A DNA stretch of 64,000 nt from Eubacterium sp. (GCA_017445905.1 JAFSRX010000063.1:1-64000), one strand, 5' to 3'; counted from the first letter of the stretch, positions 15,750 through 24,487 are shown. Program-made: numbers and translations. The notes: generated by a model not told the origin, from the sequence alone.

Positions 15750-15775
15750 AACAGGCATCCGTTTGGATGCCTGTT
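15750..15775 (-). terminator. Terminator of tRNA-Gln
   Basis: An 11-bp perfect stem AACAGGCATCC/GGATGCCTGTT with loop of four, followed on the minus strand by TTTTCTTTCT. Confidence 0.85.
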
Positions 15776-15781
15776 CCTCTT

Positions 15782-15855
15782 TGGCAGAGGTATAAGGATT
15801 CGAACCTTAAATGACGGAGTCAGAGTCCGGAGTGTTACCGTTACACTATACCTCT
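15782..15855 (-). tRNA. tRNA-Gln (anticodon CUG)
   Basis: On the minus strand the 74-nt sequence folds as a tRNA: acceptor AGAGGTA/TACCTCT, D-stem GTGT/ACAC, anticodon loop CTCTGAC giving CUG, T-arm with GGTTCGAATCC, discriminator G and an encoded CCA. The outermost anticodon-stem pair is C-U. It reads CAG glutamine codons. A terminator follows, and its 3' end is duplicated 183 bp downstream. Confidence 0.93.
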
Positions 15856-15945
15856 ATATCTTTTGCAAGAGATAATATAACACAAATCGTTTTAATTATC
15901 AAGAGTTTTTTTATTTTTAATAAAAATTTTTATTTTAGATAATGT

Positions 15946-16001
15946 GGGTACGGGCGTCGCCCGTCCGAAATTCTCCATTCTCAACTCTCAATTTTCAATT
16001 A
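15946..16001 (-). repeat. Copy of the GAATGAAGAATTTCGGGT repeat family
   Basis: On the minus strand AATTGAGAGTTGAGAATGG is followed by AGAATTTCGGACGGGC and a GGGC/GCCC hairpin. Similar A-rich leader plus hairpin units occur at 41362, 42182 and 51935. Confidence 0.5.
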
Positions 16002-16003
16002 TT

Positions 16004-16037
16004 AAAAATGCTGTCTCACAAGGAGACAGCATTTTTT
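16004..16037 (-). terminator. Terminator of the CdaR-type gene
   Basis: A 14-bp perfect stem AAAAATGCTGTCTC/GAGACAGCATTTTT with a five-base loop; it overlaps the stop codon. Confidence 0.9.
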
Positions 16038-17121
16038 AATACTTAATCGGGGTTGAGTTGAGGTATCTGTTAACCATCAGGGCTACTTTGAAAACGATTG
16101 CATCATCAAATTCTCTTAAATCGAGCCCTGTTAACTTTTTAATCTTTTCAAGTCTGTAAACGAGAGTGTTTCTGTGGACAAAAAGCTTTCTTGAGGTTTC
16201 GGAAACATTGAGGTTGTTTTCGAAAAACTTCTGAATAGTGAAGAGTGTTTCCTGGTCGAGAGAATCGATTGAGCCCTTCTTGAAAACTTCTTTTAAGAAC
16301 ATATCGCAAAGCGTTGTCGGGAGCTGGTAGATAAGTCTTGCAATACCAAGATTCTCATAGCTGATAATTGAACGCTCGGTATCAAACACCTTGCCGACTT
16401 CAAGAGCAACCTGCGCTTCCTTGAAGGATTTTGCAAGCTCTTTAATTCCTGTTACACAAACGCCGATTCCGACTATTGCATTGCAGAAAAATTCGGTTGC
16501 AAGAGTATCGCAAATTGACTGAGCAAGCTTTTCAAGATCCTTGCTTTCAACATTCGGACGAACCTCTTTAACAAGCGCAATATCGGTTTCGTTTATATTA
16601 ATGATATAATCCTTTGATTTATCGGGGAAGAAATTCTGGATAACGTCAAAAACAGAAATATCAGTATTTCCGACCACTCTTATAAGGAATACAACCCTTG
16701 AAGCATCGTTATTGAAATGAAGCTCGCGGGACTTGATATATATATCCCCCGGAAGAATATTATCAAGAATAACGTTCTTAACAAAATTCGAACGATCAAA
16801 CTTCTCATCATTGCTCTTTTTTATCTGATCAAGTGCAACTGCAATAATTCCTGCATAACTTCTGCTGACTTCATCCGTTCCTTCAACAAAAGCTGCATAT
16901 TCGGGATGAATGCTGTCGCCGAAAGCCTTATAAGTGCAGGATTCAACGCAAATCTGAGGTCCGTTGAAAACGCCCGCTGCAATAACGCCCTTCTTAACTT
17001 CACCGATAAGTCCGAGCTCACTGCAGGAGATAATTGAACCGCTTTCATCAATAACGCCGATAACTCTGTCTGTTACCTCACGCATCTGGTTTACAACGCC
17101 CTGGAATAATCTGTTTGGCAT
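16036..17121 (-). CDS. CdaR/PucR-family transcriptional regulator
   Basis: A 361-residue regulator. The N-terminal third (VIGVIDESGSIISCSELGLIGE) resembles the sugar-diacid recognition domain, the middle part a GGDEF-like PucR linker domain, and the C-terminus the PucR helix-turn-helix (NNLNVSETSRKLFVHRNTLVYRLEKI). Such proteins sense small organic acids, purine breakdown products or similar and usually activate nearby genes. It is monocistronic with its own promoter and terminator, and transcribed away from the membrane protein gene at 17388, a possible target. Confidence 0.85.
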   Translation of the reverse strand: MPNRLFQGVVNQMREVTDRVIGVIDESGSIISCSELGLIGEVKKGVIAAGVFNGPQICVESCTYKAFGDSIHPEYAAFVEGTDEVSRSYAGIIAVALDQIKKSNDEKFDRSNFVKNVILDNILPGDIYIKSRELHFNNDASRVVFLIRVVGNTDISVFDVIQNFFPDKSKDYIININETDIALVKEVRPNVESKDLEKLAQSICDTLATEFFCNAIVGIGVCVTGIKELAKSFKEAQVALEVGKVFDTERSIISYENLGIARLIYQLPTTLCDMFLKEVFKKGSIDSLDQETLFTIQKFFENNLNVSETSRKLFVHRNTLVYRLEKIKKLTGLDLREFDDAIVFKVALMVNRYLNSTPIKY

Positions 17122-17187
17122 AAATTAGCCTCCCTTATCTGAATTTGCAACAATAATGCACAAAAAATCATCATAGCAGTTGTTAAT

Positions 17188-17216
17188 ATTATACAAGGCT
17201 TTTTAGTGTTTTGCAA
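17188..17216 (-). promoter_or_regulatory. Promoter of the CdaR-type gene
   Basis: TTGCAA, a 17-bp spacer and TATAAT on the minus strand, about 70 bases before the start codon. Confidence 0.7.
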
Positions 17217-17336
17217 CCTTTTTCACAAAAAATATTTTAAAAAACTGTGAATTTTGCATAAAGTGAACAAAATAACGCAATATATTGTGTTGTTTTTAAA
17301 ATTTGTTTCATTATTTAGTCTAAATATTTTCTTCAT

Positions 17337-17365
17337 TTGACAAAAAGCCTTCTCAAATATATAAT
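17337..17365 (+). promoter_or_regulatory. Promoter of the membrane protein gene
   Basis: A perfect TTGACA, 17-bp spacer and TATAAT, just upstream of an AGAGGTG ribosome binding site. Confidence 0.85.
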
Positions 17366-17387
17366 GGTTTAAAGAGGTGATAATACT

Positions 17388-18140
17388 ATGGATAAAAAGT
17401 TTTTTACAAAAGAAAACATTATGTGTGTTCTCGCAACAATGATAATTGTTTTATCTTACGGTGCTCAGAGAATTATTGAAGTTGCTCTTTCACCGGATAA
17501 GAGTTTGGCGCTTATTCTCGCTATTGTTTATACGCTTCTTTTGGCTGTAGTTCTCTTCCTTATATCTAAAAGCAATAATTCATATTTCGGAATTCTTGCG
17601 GCTCTTATCGGATACAAAATGATGCCGCCCCCGGTTAATTTTCTTTCACAAACAACTGTTGACGGTTCAACGCTCTATTTTCTTGTTGGAAAAGCAGCGG
17701 CACTATTATTCGTTATCGTTATTTATAAGCTGTATAAATCACAGGAAGAGCCTCATGAAATAAGGTCGCTACCGCTTCTTGTAATTCTGCTCAGCATTCC
17801 GTTTTTCTCTGAAATAGCGCAAGTTATATCAAACTATTTCATGTTTAAAACAGGTGATATGCTATATTGCTATTTCGTTCAGTTTGCACTCTATGCAGCT
17901 GCGGTTTTAGTAGTTCTTGGAGTTGCATATGTCAGTGGATACAGTTCGCTTAAATTCACAAAATATTTTGAATGCGTTGCGCTTTCAATTAATATTCTTC
18001 GCCGGCTCGGTAAAATAGGCTATTTGGCAATCAGCCATCAGCATATCAGCAAAAGCAATTATGTTTGGATTGCGCTTTACATAGTTCTTATAATTTGCTT
18101 TTTCGTTGCAGAAAAGAAAAAGAAAAAAGAACTCTCATAA
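17388..18140 (+). CDS. Polytopic membrane protein, unknown function
   Basis: A 250-residue hydrophobic protein with about seven predicted membrane helices (near 12-30, 40-58, 65-82, 88-110, 128-148, 158-182, 222-244) and a lysine-rich C-terminus. No catalytic motif is recognised. It has a perfect promoter and strong ribosome binding site and is divergent from the CdaR-type regulator. It is followed by a 312-bp inverted-repeat element. Confidence 0.8.
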   Translation: MDKKFFTKENIMCVLATMIIVLSYGAQRIIEVALSPDKSLALILAIVYTLLLAVVLFLISKSNNSYFGILAALIGYKMMPPPVNFLSQTTVDGSTLYFLVGKAAALLFVIVIYKLYKSQEEPHEIRSLPLLVILLSIPFFSEIAQVISNYFMFKTGDMLYCYFVQFALYAAAVLVVLGVAYVSGYSSLKFTKYFECVALSINILRRLGKIGYLAISHQHISKSNYVWIALYIVLIICFFVAEKKKKKELS

Positions 18141-18141
18141 C

Positions 18142-18453
18142 AAAAAAGGATTTCCGTTTAGGCGAGGTGCGGTAACGAAGAATAGGTTTTGACTTTGTCC
18201 TTTTGTCCCTAAAAGCATTAAAAATCCCTGCATACGCAAGTATGCAGGGATTTTTGTAATACATTTATGAACTAAAATTACTTTGTCAAAACTGCTTTGC
18301 ATCCTAAAATCAGCAGATTTTTTGTCAGAACAAAGCACAAATGTCCGTTTGGGCTGACGCCCTAATGGACATTTTAATGTAGTTTTGGCGGAAAAGATGC
18401 GATTTTTGGACTAACCTTCGTTATCGCACCTCGCCTTTTGGAAATCCTTTTTT
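18142..18453. mobile_element. MITE-like element with 38-bp inverted ends
   Basis: The left end at 18142-18180 (AAAAAAGGATTTCC, then AGGCGAGGTGCG and TAACGAAG) is matched, inverted, by 18416-18453, with only a few changes. Inside are a perfect ATCCCTGCATAC/GTATGCAGGGAT terminator-like hairpin (about 18221-18256) and an ATGTCC/GGACAT stem (about 18341-18373). There is no coding frame. It fills the gap between the membrane protein and the DUF3048 gene and resembles a non-autonomous mobile element or a large folded RNA. Confidence 0.65.
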
Positions 18454-18579
18454 AGTTAGGAGCTTCGCGAATCGTGTGTCGCATATCGTAATTTCGCCTC
18501 TTGCATTATACTTCAACATATGGTATAATTCATCTTGTTTATTATCTATATATTAGTTATATGAAAGAGGATTTATGTT

Positions 18580-19635
18580 ATGAAAAAAGCACTGTCACTT
18601 CTTTTGTGTGCTGTTATTGTTTTCGCATTTTTCGGATGTTCAAAAAAAGAAGAAACTGTAACAACCACAACTACTCAAACTACCGTTACAACTACAAAAG
18701 CACCTGAAATAACTAATCCGCTTACAGGTAAGCCGGGCTATAAAAAGTCAGCCATTGGCGTTCGTCCTGTTGCGATTGTTGTTGAAAACCTCTCTCCCGC
18801 AAGACCTCAGTGGGGAATTAAAACTCCTGATATAATTGTTGAAGGAGAGGTTGAGGGCGGAATCAGCCGTATGCTCTGGCTCTATGCTGACTATAAATCA
18901 GTTCCGGATAAAATCGGTCCCATTCGTTCTGCGCGTCCTTCATATGTTAAGTTCAGTGAATTCTTTGATTCAATTTATGTTCACTGGGGCGGAAGCCATC
19001 AGAGAAAAGCTCAGGGTTATATTGGAGGCTACACCCTTATCAGAAAGGATAAAGTTGACCATATCGACGGTATGGACGGCGGAATTCTTTTCGGCAGAGA
19101 TTCAACAAGACGTGTTTCTTCCGAACACAGAGGAATTGTTCACGGCGACAAGCTTGCAAAGGTTATCAAGCAGAAGAAATTCAGAACAAAGCTTGATGAA
19201 AGCAAGTTTTCAACTCTCGCATTCAACGAAAAGGTTGAAAAGGTTTCAAACGATAAAGCGTTACAAATCAATTCAACCTTCTCATTAAGAACCGATACAA
19301 GAAAGTTCACTTACAAAAACGGTAAATATCATACGGAAGACTGGAAAAAAGACGTTGCGTTCCAGAATGTTATTATTCTTATGGACCAGACAAAGTATAT
19401 AACAACGCCTTACAAGGGTTCTTCAACAACCTACCTTAACTATTTATACACAGGAAGCGAAGGTTACTACGCTTCAAACGGAACCCAGACTAAAATCAAA
19501 TGGGAAGTTAAAGACAACAAGCTCTATCTCAAGGATTTAAACGGAAACGCACTGAAGCTCAATCCGGGTAAATCCTACATTGGACTTGCTTCCTCAAACA
19601 ACGGCGGAAAGGTTACTTTCAGCAGTTCAAAATAG
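18580..19635 (+). CDS. DUF3048 lipoprotein (YerB-like)
   Basis: A 351-residue lipoprotein: signal peptide with lipobox ending at Cys20 (FFGC), a Thr-rich linker (about 27-45), then a DUF3048 domain beginning NPLTG and containing RPVAIVVENLSPARPQWG, EGGISRMLW and IGPIRSARPSYV. YerB of Bacillus is the known relative; its biochemical role is not established. The Thr-rich linker suits a protein held on the outer membrane face. A terminator follows the stop. Confidence 0.88.
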   Translation: MKKALSLLLCAVIVFAFFGCSKKEETVTTTTTQTTVTTTKAPEITNPLTGKPGYKKSAIGVRPVAIVVENLSPARPQWGIKTPDIIVEGEVEGGISRMLWLYADYKSVPDKIGPIRSARPSYVKFSEFFDSIYVHWGGSHQRKAQGYIGGYTLIRKDKVDHIDGMDGGILFGRDSTRRVSSEHRGIVHGDKLAKVIKQKKFRTKLDESKFSTLAFNEKVEKVSNDKALQINSTFSLRTDTRKFTYKNGKYHTEDWKKDVAFQNVIILMDQTKYITTPYKGSSTTYLNYLYTGSEGYYASNGTQTKIKWEVKDNKLYLKDLNGNALKLNPGKSYIGLASSNNGGKVTFSSSK

Positions 19636-19647
19636 GCAGTATTACCC

Positions 19648-19677
19648 CGGCGCGATACTAAATCGCGCCGTTTTTAT
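19648..19677 (+). terminator. Terminator after the DUF3048 gene
   Basis: CGGCGCGAT/ATCGCGCCG stem, five-base loop, then five T. Confidence 0.9.
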
Positions 19678-19688
19678 AAGGATTTATA

Positions 19689-21044
19689 ATGAAACGAAAG
19701 ATTGATATGCTCGGCGGAAGCGCAATTAAAAATATTATTCTTTTCGCACTTCCGATAATGTTTTCTTCTCTTCTTCAATATAATTATGCACTTGTTGATA
19801 ATATTATTGTCGGCAGATATGTCAGCACGGACGCACTCGCTGCAGTCGGAAATGTTGGCTCGATAAACTCCTTTATCATCGGCGCAGCTCTTGGACTGAC
19901 AAGCGGTTTTACTATTCCTGTTGCTCACGCCTTTGGTGCAGGAGATTCGAAAAAAGTTGCGAGATATTCGGGCAGCAGCATTGTTGTTGCTTTTTCCATA
20001 GGCGTTTTTATCGTTATCGTTGCCCACATTATTTCAACTCCGCTTTTAAGACTTATCGGAACACCGAATGAAATTATTAAGCTCTCTGCGGCATATGTTA
20101 ACATTCTCTATTTCGGAGTTCCGTTTCAGATGCTCTCAAACAATTTCACTGCTATATCAAGAGCAGTCGGCGAAAGCAAAAAGCCGCTCTATTTCTTTAT
20201 GATAAGCGTTTTTATAAACTTCCTTTTAGACCTTCTCTTTGTTAAAAGATTTTCATGGGGAGTTGAGGGCGCTGCGGCTGCAACGCTGATATCACATATT
20301 ATTGCTGCCTCGCTGACAGGTTTTTATATAATTAAGCTGAATCCCGATGTTAAGATTTCAAAAGGAGACCTCAAGCCCGATCTGAAAATAGGATGGGAAC
20401 AGGTTAAACTCGGAATTCCGGTTTCTCTTCAGTTTACTATAACCTCCGTTGGAACAATGTGTCTTCAAAGTGCGGTTAACTCCTTTGGCGCAAATGTTAT
20501 AGCAGGCTTTACGGCTGCGGGAAGAGTTGAAAATCTGACAAATCTTCCTATGTCGGCGCTCGGAGTTGCAACTCAGACCTTTGTTGGTCAGAATTACGGA
20601 GCAAAGAATTATCAGAGAATAACTAAATCCGTAAGCAAAATTTTCCTGCTTGACCTTTGCATTTCGGTTATAATGAGCCTTACGCTCTATCTCATCGGTA
20701 TGCCGATGGTTTCCATATTTATGAAGGAACAAAACCCTGAAATTATGCACGCTGCTCAGAGATATCTTCTTGCAACCGTTGAATGTTACTCGCTTGTTGC
20801 CATTCTCTTTGTTCTTAGAAACACCCTGCAGGGACTCGGCTTCACATATGCAAATATGATTGCCGGCGCAGGAGAATTTATCGGAAGAATCTCGATTGCG
20901 TTTATCTTCTCAAGGATTATAGGATTTACGGCTGTTTGCTATGCCGCTCCCGCCGCCTGGCTCTTTGCGGATATTCCGCTGATAATTATCTATCTGATAA
21001 AAAGAAAAGAATTGCTTAAACAACAAAAACTCACAGATAACTAA
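19689..21044 (+). CDS. MATE family efflux transporter
   Basis: A 451-residue transporter with twelve predicted membrane helices in two homologous halves. Visible features are the N-terminal LGGSAIKNIILFALPIMFSSLLQ and the D/N pair in VDNIIVGRY, both typical of MATE proteins, which expel drugs or metabolites in exchange for Na+ or H+. The start lies about 12 bases after the preceding terminator, so expression depends on read-through or a promoter within that gene. Substrate unknown. Confidence 0.92.
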   Translation: MKRKIDMLGGSAIKNIILFALPIMFSSLLQYNYALVDNIIVGRYVSTDALAAVGNVGSINSFIIGAALGLTSGFTIPVAHAFGAGDSKKVARYSGSSIVVAFSIGVFIVIVAHIISTPLLRLIGTPNEIIKLSAAYVNILYFGVPFQMLSNNFTAISRAVGESKKPLYFFMISVFINFLLDLLFVKRFSWGVEGAAAATLISHIIAASLTGFYIIKLNPDVKISKGDLKPDLKIGWEQVKLGIPVSLQFTITSVGTMCLQSAVNSFGANVIAGFTAAGRVENLTNLPMSALGVATQTFVGQNYGAKNYQRITKSVSKIFLLDLCISVIMSLTLYLIGMPMVSIFMKEQNPEIMHAAQRYLLATVECYSLVAILFVLRNTLQGLGFTYANMIAGAGEFIGRISIAFIFSRIIGFTAVCYAAPAAWLFADIPLIIIYLIKRKELLKQQKLTDN

Positions 21045-21059
21045 CCTGTGAGTTTTTTC
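21028..21059 (+). terminator. Terminator of the MATE gene
   Basis: AACTCACAG/CTGTGAGTT stem overlapping the stop codon, then six T. Confidence 0.85.
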
Positions 21060-21110
21060 TATAATCAAGTGCGAATGTGTCGCCCATAATTATGCCTTAT
21101 GCACTATGCA

Positions 21111-22274
21111 CTAATTAAGGCTGTTTATCATAGAAAGATGTTTAAGATAAAATTCTTTAACATCATTTTTCTTTGTTAAGCCTCCCTGGAGAGACATATG
21201 GTCGCCGTCATAAATCGGCATAATATTCCATTCTCCACGGCTTACATTCCCCTCTTCATATTCCTTCTGAGGTGATTCAAAAGGCGCGAGGGCTGAAACG
21301 GTATTAACGAGTCCGTCGTTCATAAACCATTTTTCATTAATCTCAAAGCCTTTTGGAGTTGTTTCTTTAAGCTTGCCCATAAGAATCGAGCTTCTTACAA
21401 ACATTGACTCGGTTTTGCTCTCATCGGGAAGATATGTTCCGTCCTTCTGTTTAACCGAAGAATTACAGGGTACTGAGAAATAATAAACATTTTCCAGTGT
21501 TTCAATTCTTCTGTTGATTTCAAGCGCATTATCAATGAGCATATCATAATTCGCATAATCATAATCTGCTCTGCCATCTGATTTCGGGCTGTTTGCCTTC
21601 GCCATAATTTCGCTGAGCCGGTTCTGAGATTTGCTTCCTGCGTCTTCATCGGGATCAATATCATATGCCGTTGTTCCGTTATGGGGTGATGCGAGAGCGG
21701 TTATGCTGTTTATGTAGTCAGCTTTTCCGCCTGTAAAAAGGGGTGAAATATCCTCGCTGTCGGTTGCTTTTATTTCCGCTTCGCTTCCGTTTGCCATAAG
21801 CTCTGCCAGAAGGCGAACTGTTACACCGCCGAAAGAATGTCCCAAAAGGTTGATTTTGTTCTCGCTGTCCCATTTTTCAATCAGTGGTTTTTTGCTGTAA
21901 TCAGTTCCAAACCTTTCGTGTTTGCAACGCTTGCTATGCTCTTTTCCGTAGTCAACAACGCTTCCGCTAAGCTGTGCGTAAAGCTCACAGGCTCTGTCCC
22001 AGGCGCTGCCGTGGGGCGCAACAGAAGCGGCAACACAGTTGAAACCCTGAGAATTAAGATATTCCATAAGATTGCCTGTTCTCATTCCCCAATAGGGTAA
22101 AAATTTATTCTGTTTATCATAACTTCCCCAGCCTGAAAGACCGTGGCAGAAAACAAAGGTATAATTCGTTTTAAATTCATCCTTATTAATCTTTACTGCG
22201 GGAGCGCTTTTTGCACAGGAAGAAAACAAAAGAATAACTGCTATAACCAAAGATAATATTTTTACTTTTTTCAT
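21111..22274 (-). CDS. Staphylococcal-type lipase, lipoprotein
   Basis: A 387-residue alpha/beta hydrolase. A signal peptide ends at a lipobox with Cys20 (LLFSSC). The mature part follows the staphylococcal/Geobacillus lipase pattern: FCHGLSGW (oxyanion loop), SVAPHGSAWDRACELYAQL, VDYGKEHS and the nucleophile elbow GHSFGG (Ser147); ASPHNGT and a late GDHMSL histidine complete the picture. It probably hydrolyses acylglycerol or other esters outside the membrane. The start at 22274 follows GGTGA. Confidence 0.85.
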   Translation of the reverse strand: MKKVKILSLVIAVILLFSSCAKSAPAVKINKDEFKTNYTFVFCHGLSGWGSYDKQNKFLPYWGMRTGNLMEYLNSQGFNCVAASVAPHGSAWDRACELYAQLSGSVVDYGKEHSKRCKHERFGTDYSKKPLIEKWDSENKINLLGHSFGGVTVRLLAELMANGSEAEIKATDSEDISPLFTGGKADYINSITALASPHNGTTAYDIDPDEDAGSKSQNRLSEIMAKANSPKSDGRADYDYANYDMLIDNALEINRRIETLENVYYFSVPCNSSVKQKDGTYLPDESKTESMFVRSSILMGKLKETTPKGFEINEKWFMNDGLVNTVSALAPFESPQKEYEEGNVSRGEWNIMPIYDGDHMSLQGGLTKKNDVKEFYLKHLSMINSLN

Positions 22275-22285
22275 ATCTTTCACCG

Positions 22286-22563
22286 TAAGCAGAGTAAGAT
22301 AAATCCAAACACGGTTTAAAATGGCAGATTTGCCCTATCTCTGTGTTAAAAATTCTCGGAATACGAAAGTATTCCTGCGTTTTTTGCCTTGACCTATGCC
22401 AAATCTGCTCATTTTAAACTGCAAAGCACCTGAAATGCTTGGAGTTAAGATGAAATTTGGTATTTGAGGTCGCAGCTTTGCTGGCGCAAAGCAAGAACGA
22501 AAATGCCGAAGTTCGCTTAAATACTGCATTTCAGGCGGTTCGGGTTTATCTTGCTCTGCTTAA
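22286..22563. mobile_element. MITE-like element with 25-bp inverted ends and nested stems
   Basis: The outer ends (TAAGCAGAGTAAGATAAA at 22286 and its inverted counterpart ending at 22563) match at 22 of 25 positions. Inside, GTTTAAAATG-CAGATTTG pairs with 22390-22425, and CCTGAAATGC pairs with GCATTTCAGG (22429-22534). There is no coding frame. It separates the lipase from the thioredoxin genes. Confidence 0.6.
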
Positions 22564-22568
22564 CAAAA

Positions 22569-22592
22569 CCCCAACAGTTTAAACCGTTGGGG
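22569..22592 (-). terminator. Terminator after trxA
   Basis: CCCCAAC/GTTGGGG with inner GTTT/AAAC pairing, then TTTTG on the minus strand. Confidence 0.8.
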
Positions 22593-22602
22593 ATTATTTG
22601 TC

Positions 22603-22908
22603 TTATTTAAGTGCGTTAACAATGCTCTCTTTATCGGTTACGCCGATAAAGGTTTCAGCAATTTCGCCGTCTTTGAAAACGATGAGAGTCGGAATGCTCA
22701 TAACGCCGAACTGCATTGCAAGCTCGCCTGCTTCATCAACATCAACCTTGCCAACTGTTACATCGGGCATTTCCTCTGCGATTTCATCAACGAGGGGTGA
22801 CATAATTTTGCAAGGTCCGCACCATTCAGCAAAGAAGTCTATTAAGCAAGTTTTTCCGCTTGCGATTACTTCGCTGTCAAAATTTTCATTAGTAATCTCT
22901 TTAACCAT
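22603..22908 (-). CDS. trxA: Thioredoxin
   Basis: A 101-residue thioredoxin with the active site WCGPC (Cys30, Cys33), the buried Asp in LIDFFAEW and the cis-proline in MSIPT. It reduces protein disulfides in the cytoplasm. AAGGAG precedes the start, and the gene overlaps the reductase gene by eight bases, so the two form one operon and a working redox pair. Confidence 0.95.
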   Translation of the reverse strand: MVKEITNENFDSEVIASGKTCLIDFFAEWCGPCKIMSPLVDEIAEEMPDVTVGKVDVDEAGELAMQFGVMSIPTLIVFKDGEIAETFIGVTDKESIVNALK

Positions 22909-23767
22909 TTTTCTTCTCCTTAAGATATTTTACTGCGCTCAAGCCTGCCTCAGCGCCCTCATAAACAGCCTTGCATACCTGAAGAAGTCCGCCCGTTATG
23001 TTTCCGCAGGAAAAAACTCCGGGAACATTCGTTGACATATCTTCTTTAACTTTTATGCTGTCGCCGTCCAGAGCAATACCGAGTTTCTTGGCAAAATCTG
23101 CTCCGCCTGCAACTCCGAGAGCAATAAAGAGTCCGTCTATTTCAAGATTTTCTCCGTCTTCAAACGCAATTTCACGAATTTTCATATCGCCTTTGATTTC
23201 GGAAATCTTCTTTGTTATAACTTCATATTTATCAGTTTCGGGAGCAGGCTCGTCGTTAGTTAGAATATACACCTTTTGAGCAATATTTTCAAGGTCTGCT
23301 GCTTCACTTAAAGCATAATCGCCGTTTCCAAGCACTGCAACGGTTTTGTTTCTGTAGAAAAATCCATCGCATATTGCACAGTAGCTTATTCCCTTTGCCT
23401 CTAAATCAGCAACGCCTTTTATATTTGGTCTGAGCTTTTTGTTGCCCGTTGCCATTATCAGCGCCTTGCCCGTATATTCATTATCTGCGGTTTTAATCTC
23501 ATAATTCATATCTTTATTCATTGATATATGCAAAACCTCTTCGTTTTTAACCTCAACTCCGAGAGTTTTTGCCTGAGAAATACCGCCATTATATAAATCT
23601 GTTCCCGAAATTCCGCCGTCAAAGCCATAGTAATTATCAATTAAATGAGCTTTTTCGAGCTGGCTTTCGCCATAGTATATAACAAGAACGCTTTTATTTG
23701 CTCTTTTTGCATAAAGCGATGCCGAAATTCCCGCAGGACCGGCGCCGATTATTATAACATCATACAT
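22901..23767 (-). CDS. trxB: Thioredoxin reductase
   Basis: A 288-residue flavoprotein with the FAD-binding GAGPAGISASLYA, the redox motif CAIC (Cys130, Cys133) and a second nucleotide site (AVLGNGDYAL). That second site lacks the GGGDSA form and basic patch of NADPH-dependent enzymes, so ferredoxin or flavin electron donors should be considered, as known for some clostridial reductases. It overlaps trxA. An inverted repeat lies across its start region. Confidence 0.88.
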   Translation of the reverse strand: MYDVIIIGAGPAGISASLYAKRANKSVLVIYYGESQLEKAHLIDNYYGFDGGISGTDLYNGGISQAKTLGVEVKNEEVLHISMNKDMNYEIKTADNEYTGKALIMATGNKKLRPNIKGVADLEAKGISYCAICDGFFYRNKTVAVLGNGDYALSEAADLENIAQKVYILTNDEPAPETDKYEVITKKISEIKGDMKIREIAFEDGENLEIDGLFIALGVAGGADFAKKLGIALDGDSIKVKEDMSTNVPGVFSCGNITGGLLQVCKAVYEGAEAGLSAVKYLKEKKNG

Positions 23768-23769
23768 TT

Positions 23770-23925
23770 TATTCCCATAGCCTTTCTGCCCAAAATATTA
23801 TAATTCACACTGAAAACTAACCCTGTTGGGCAGACAAGGCGTAAGTGGGAATATAGCCATCGCTCGTTGTTGCCCTGCAACAAACTGAGCGGGCAATATA
23901 ATTAATAATATTATGTGTGATTTTC
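23770..23925. repeat. Inverted-repeat intergenic structure
   Basis: TATTCCCA...CTGCCCAA (23770-23792) pairs with TTGGGCAG...TGGGAATA (23826-23852), followed by a GCTC-GTTGC/GCAAC-GAGC hairpin (23862-23890) and a GTGTG/CACAC hairpin near the glutathione peroxidase stop. The first stem covers the trxB ribosome binding region. Confidence 0.5.
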
Positions 23926-23928
23926 ACA

Positions 23929-24393
23929 CTATAATATTGCCTCAACCTTTGATTCAATTTCTTCGGGAGTTACCTTTGAGCCAAAGCGCTCAACGATATT
24001 TCCCTCTCTGTCGATAAGGAACTTTGTGAAGTTCCAGCCGATTTTCTTTCCGCCGGTCTGCTCAACAAGGTATTTATAAAGCGGAATTGCATCCTTGCCG
24101 TTTACCTTAATCTTCTTAAATCTCGGGAAGGTTGTTCCGAACTTCAATGAGCAAACCTTGTTTATTCCCTCATCGCTCTCTCTTGCCTGAAATGCAAACT
24201 GATTGCAGGGGAAATCAAGGATTTCGAAGCCTTTGTCGTTATATTTTTTATACATTGCTTCAAGCCCGTCATACTGAGGAGTGAAGCCGCAGTGAGTTGC
24301 TGTGTTTACAATAAGAAGAACCTTTCCGCTATACTCAGAAAGAGAAACCTCTTCGCCCTTTTGATTTAATACGCTGAAATCATGTACATTCAT
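23929..24393 (-). CDS. Glutathione peroxidase family thiol peroxidase
   Basis: A 154-residue peroxidase. The catalytic cysteine is Cys35 (NTATHCGFT, codon TGC, so not selenocysteine), with the partner Gln in FPCNQFAFQ and Trp in GWNFTKFLI. A second Cys (FPCNQ) could serve thioredoxin-dependent recycling. In anaerobic Firmicutes these enzymes normally use thioredoxin, and trxA/trxB lie immediately downstream. The start at 24393 is set by GGAGGG upstream. Confidence 0.9.
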   Translation of the reverse strand: MNVHDFSVLNQKGEEVSLSEYSGKVLLIVNTATHCGFTPQYDGLEAMYKKYNDKGFEILDFPCNQFAFQARESDEGINKVCSLKFGTTFPRFKKIKVNGKDAIPLYKYLVEQTGGKKIGWNFTKFLIDREGNIVERFGSKVTPEEIESKVEAIL

Positions 24394-24487
24394 TTTTGTT
24401 CCCTCCATAAATTTTGTAAAATTAAATTGCGTACAATTTATTTTTAATTACATTATACTCCGTTTTTTACATTTGTCAAGAGTTTTT

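Noticed and set aside
24280-24300. Selenocysteine in the glutathione peroxidase
   Set aside because: The catalytic codon is TGC (Cys) and no in-frame TGA or SECIS-like stem follows.
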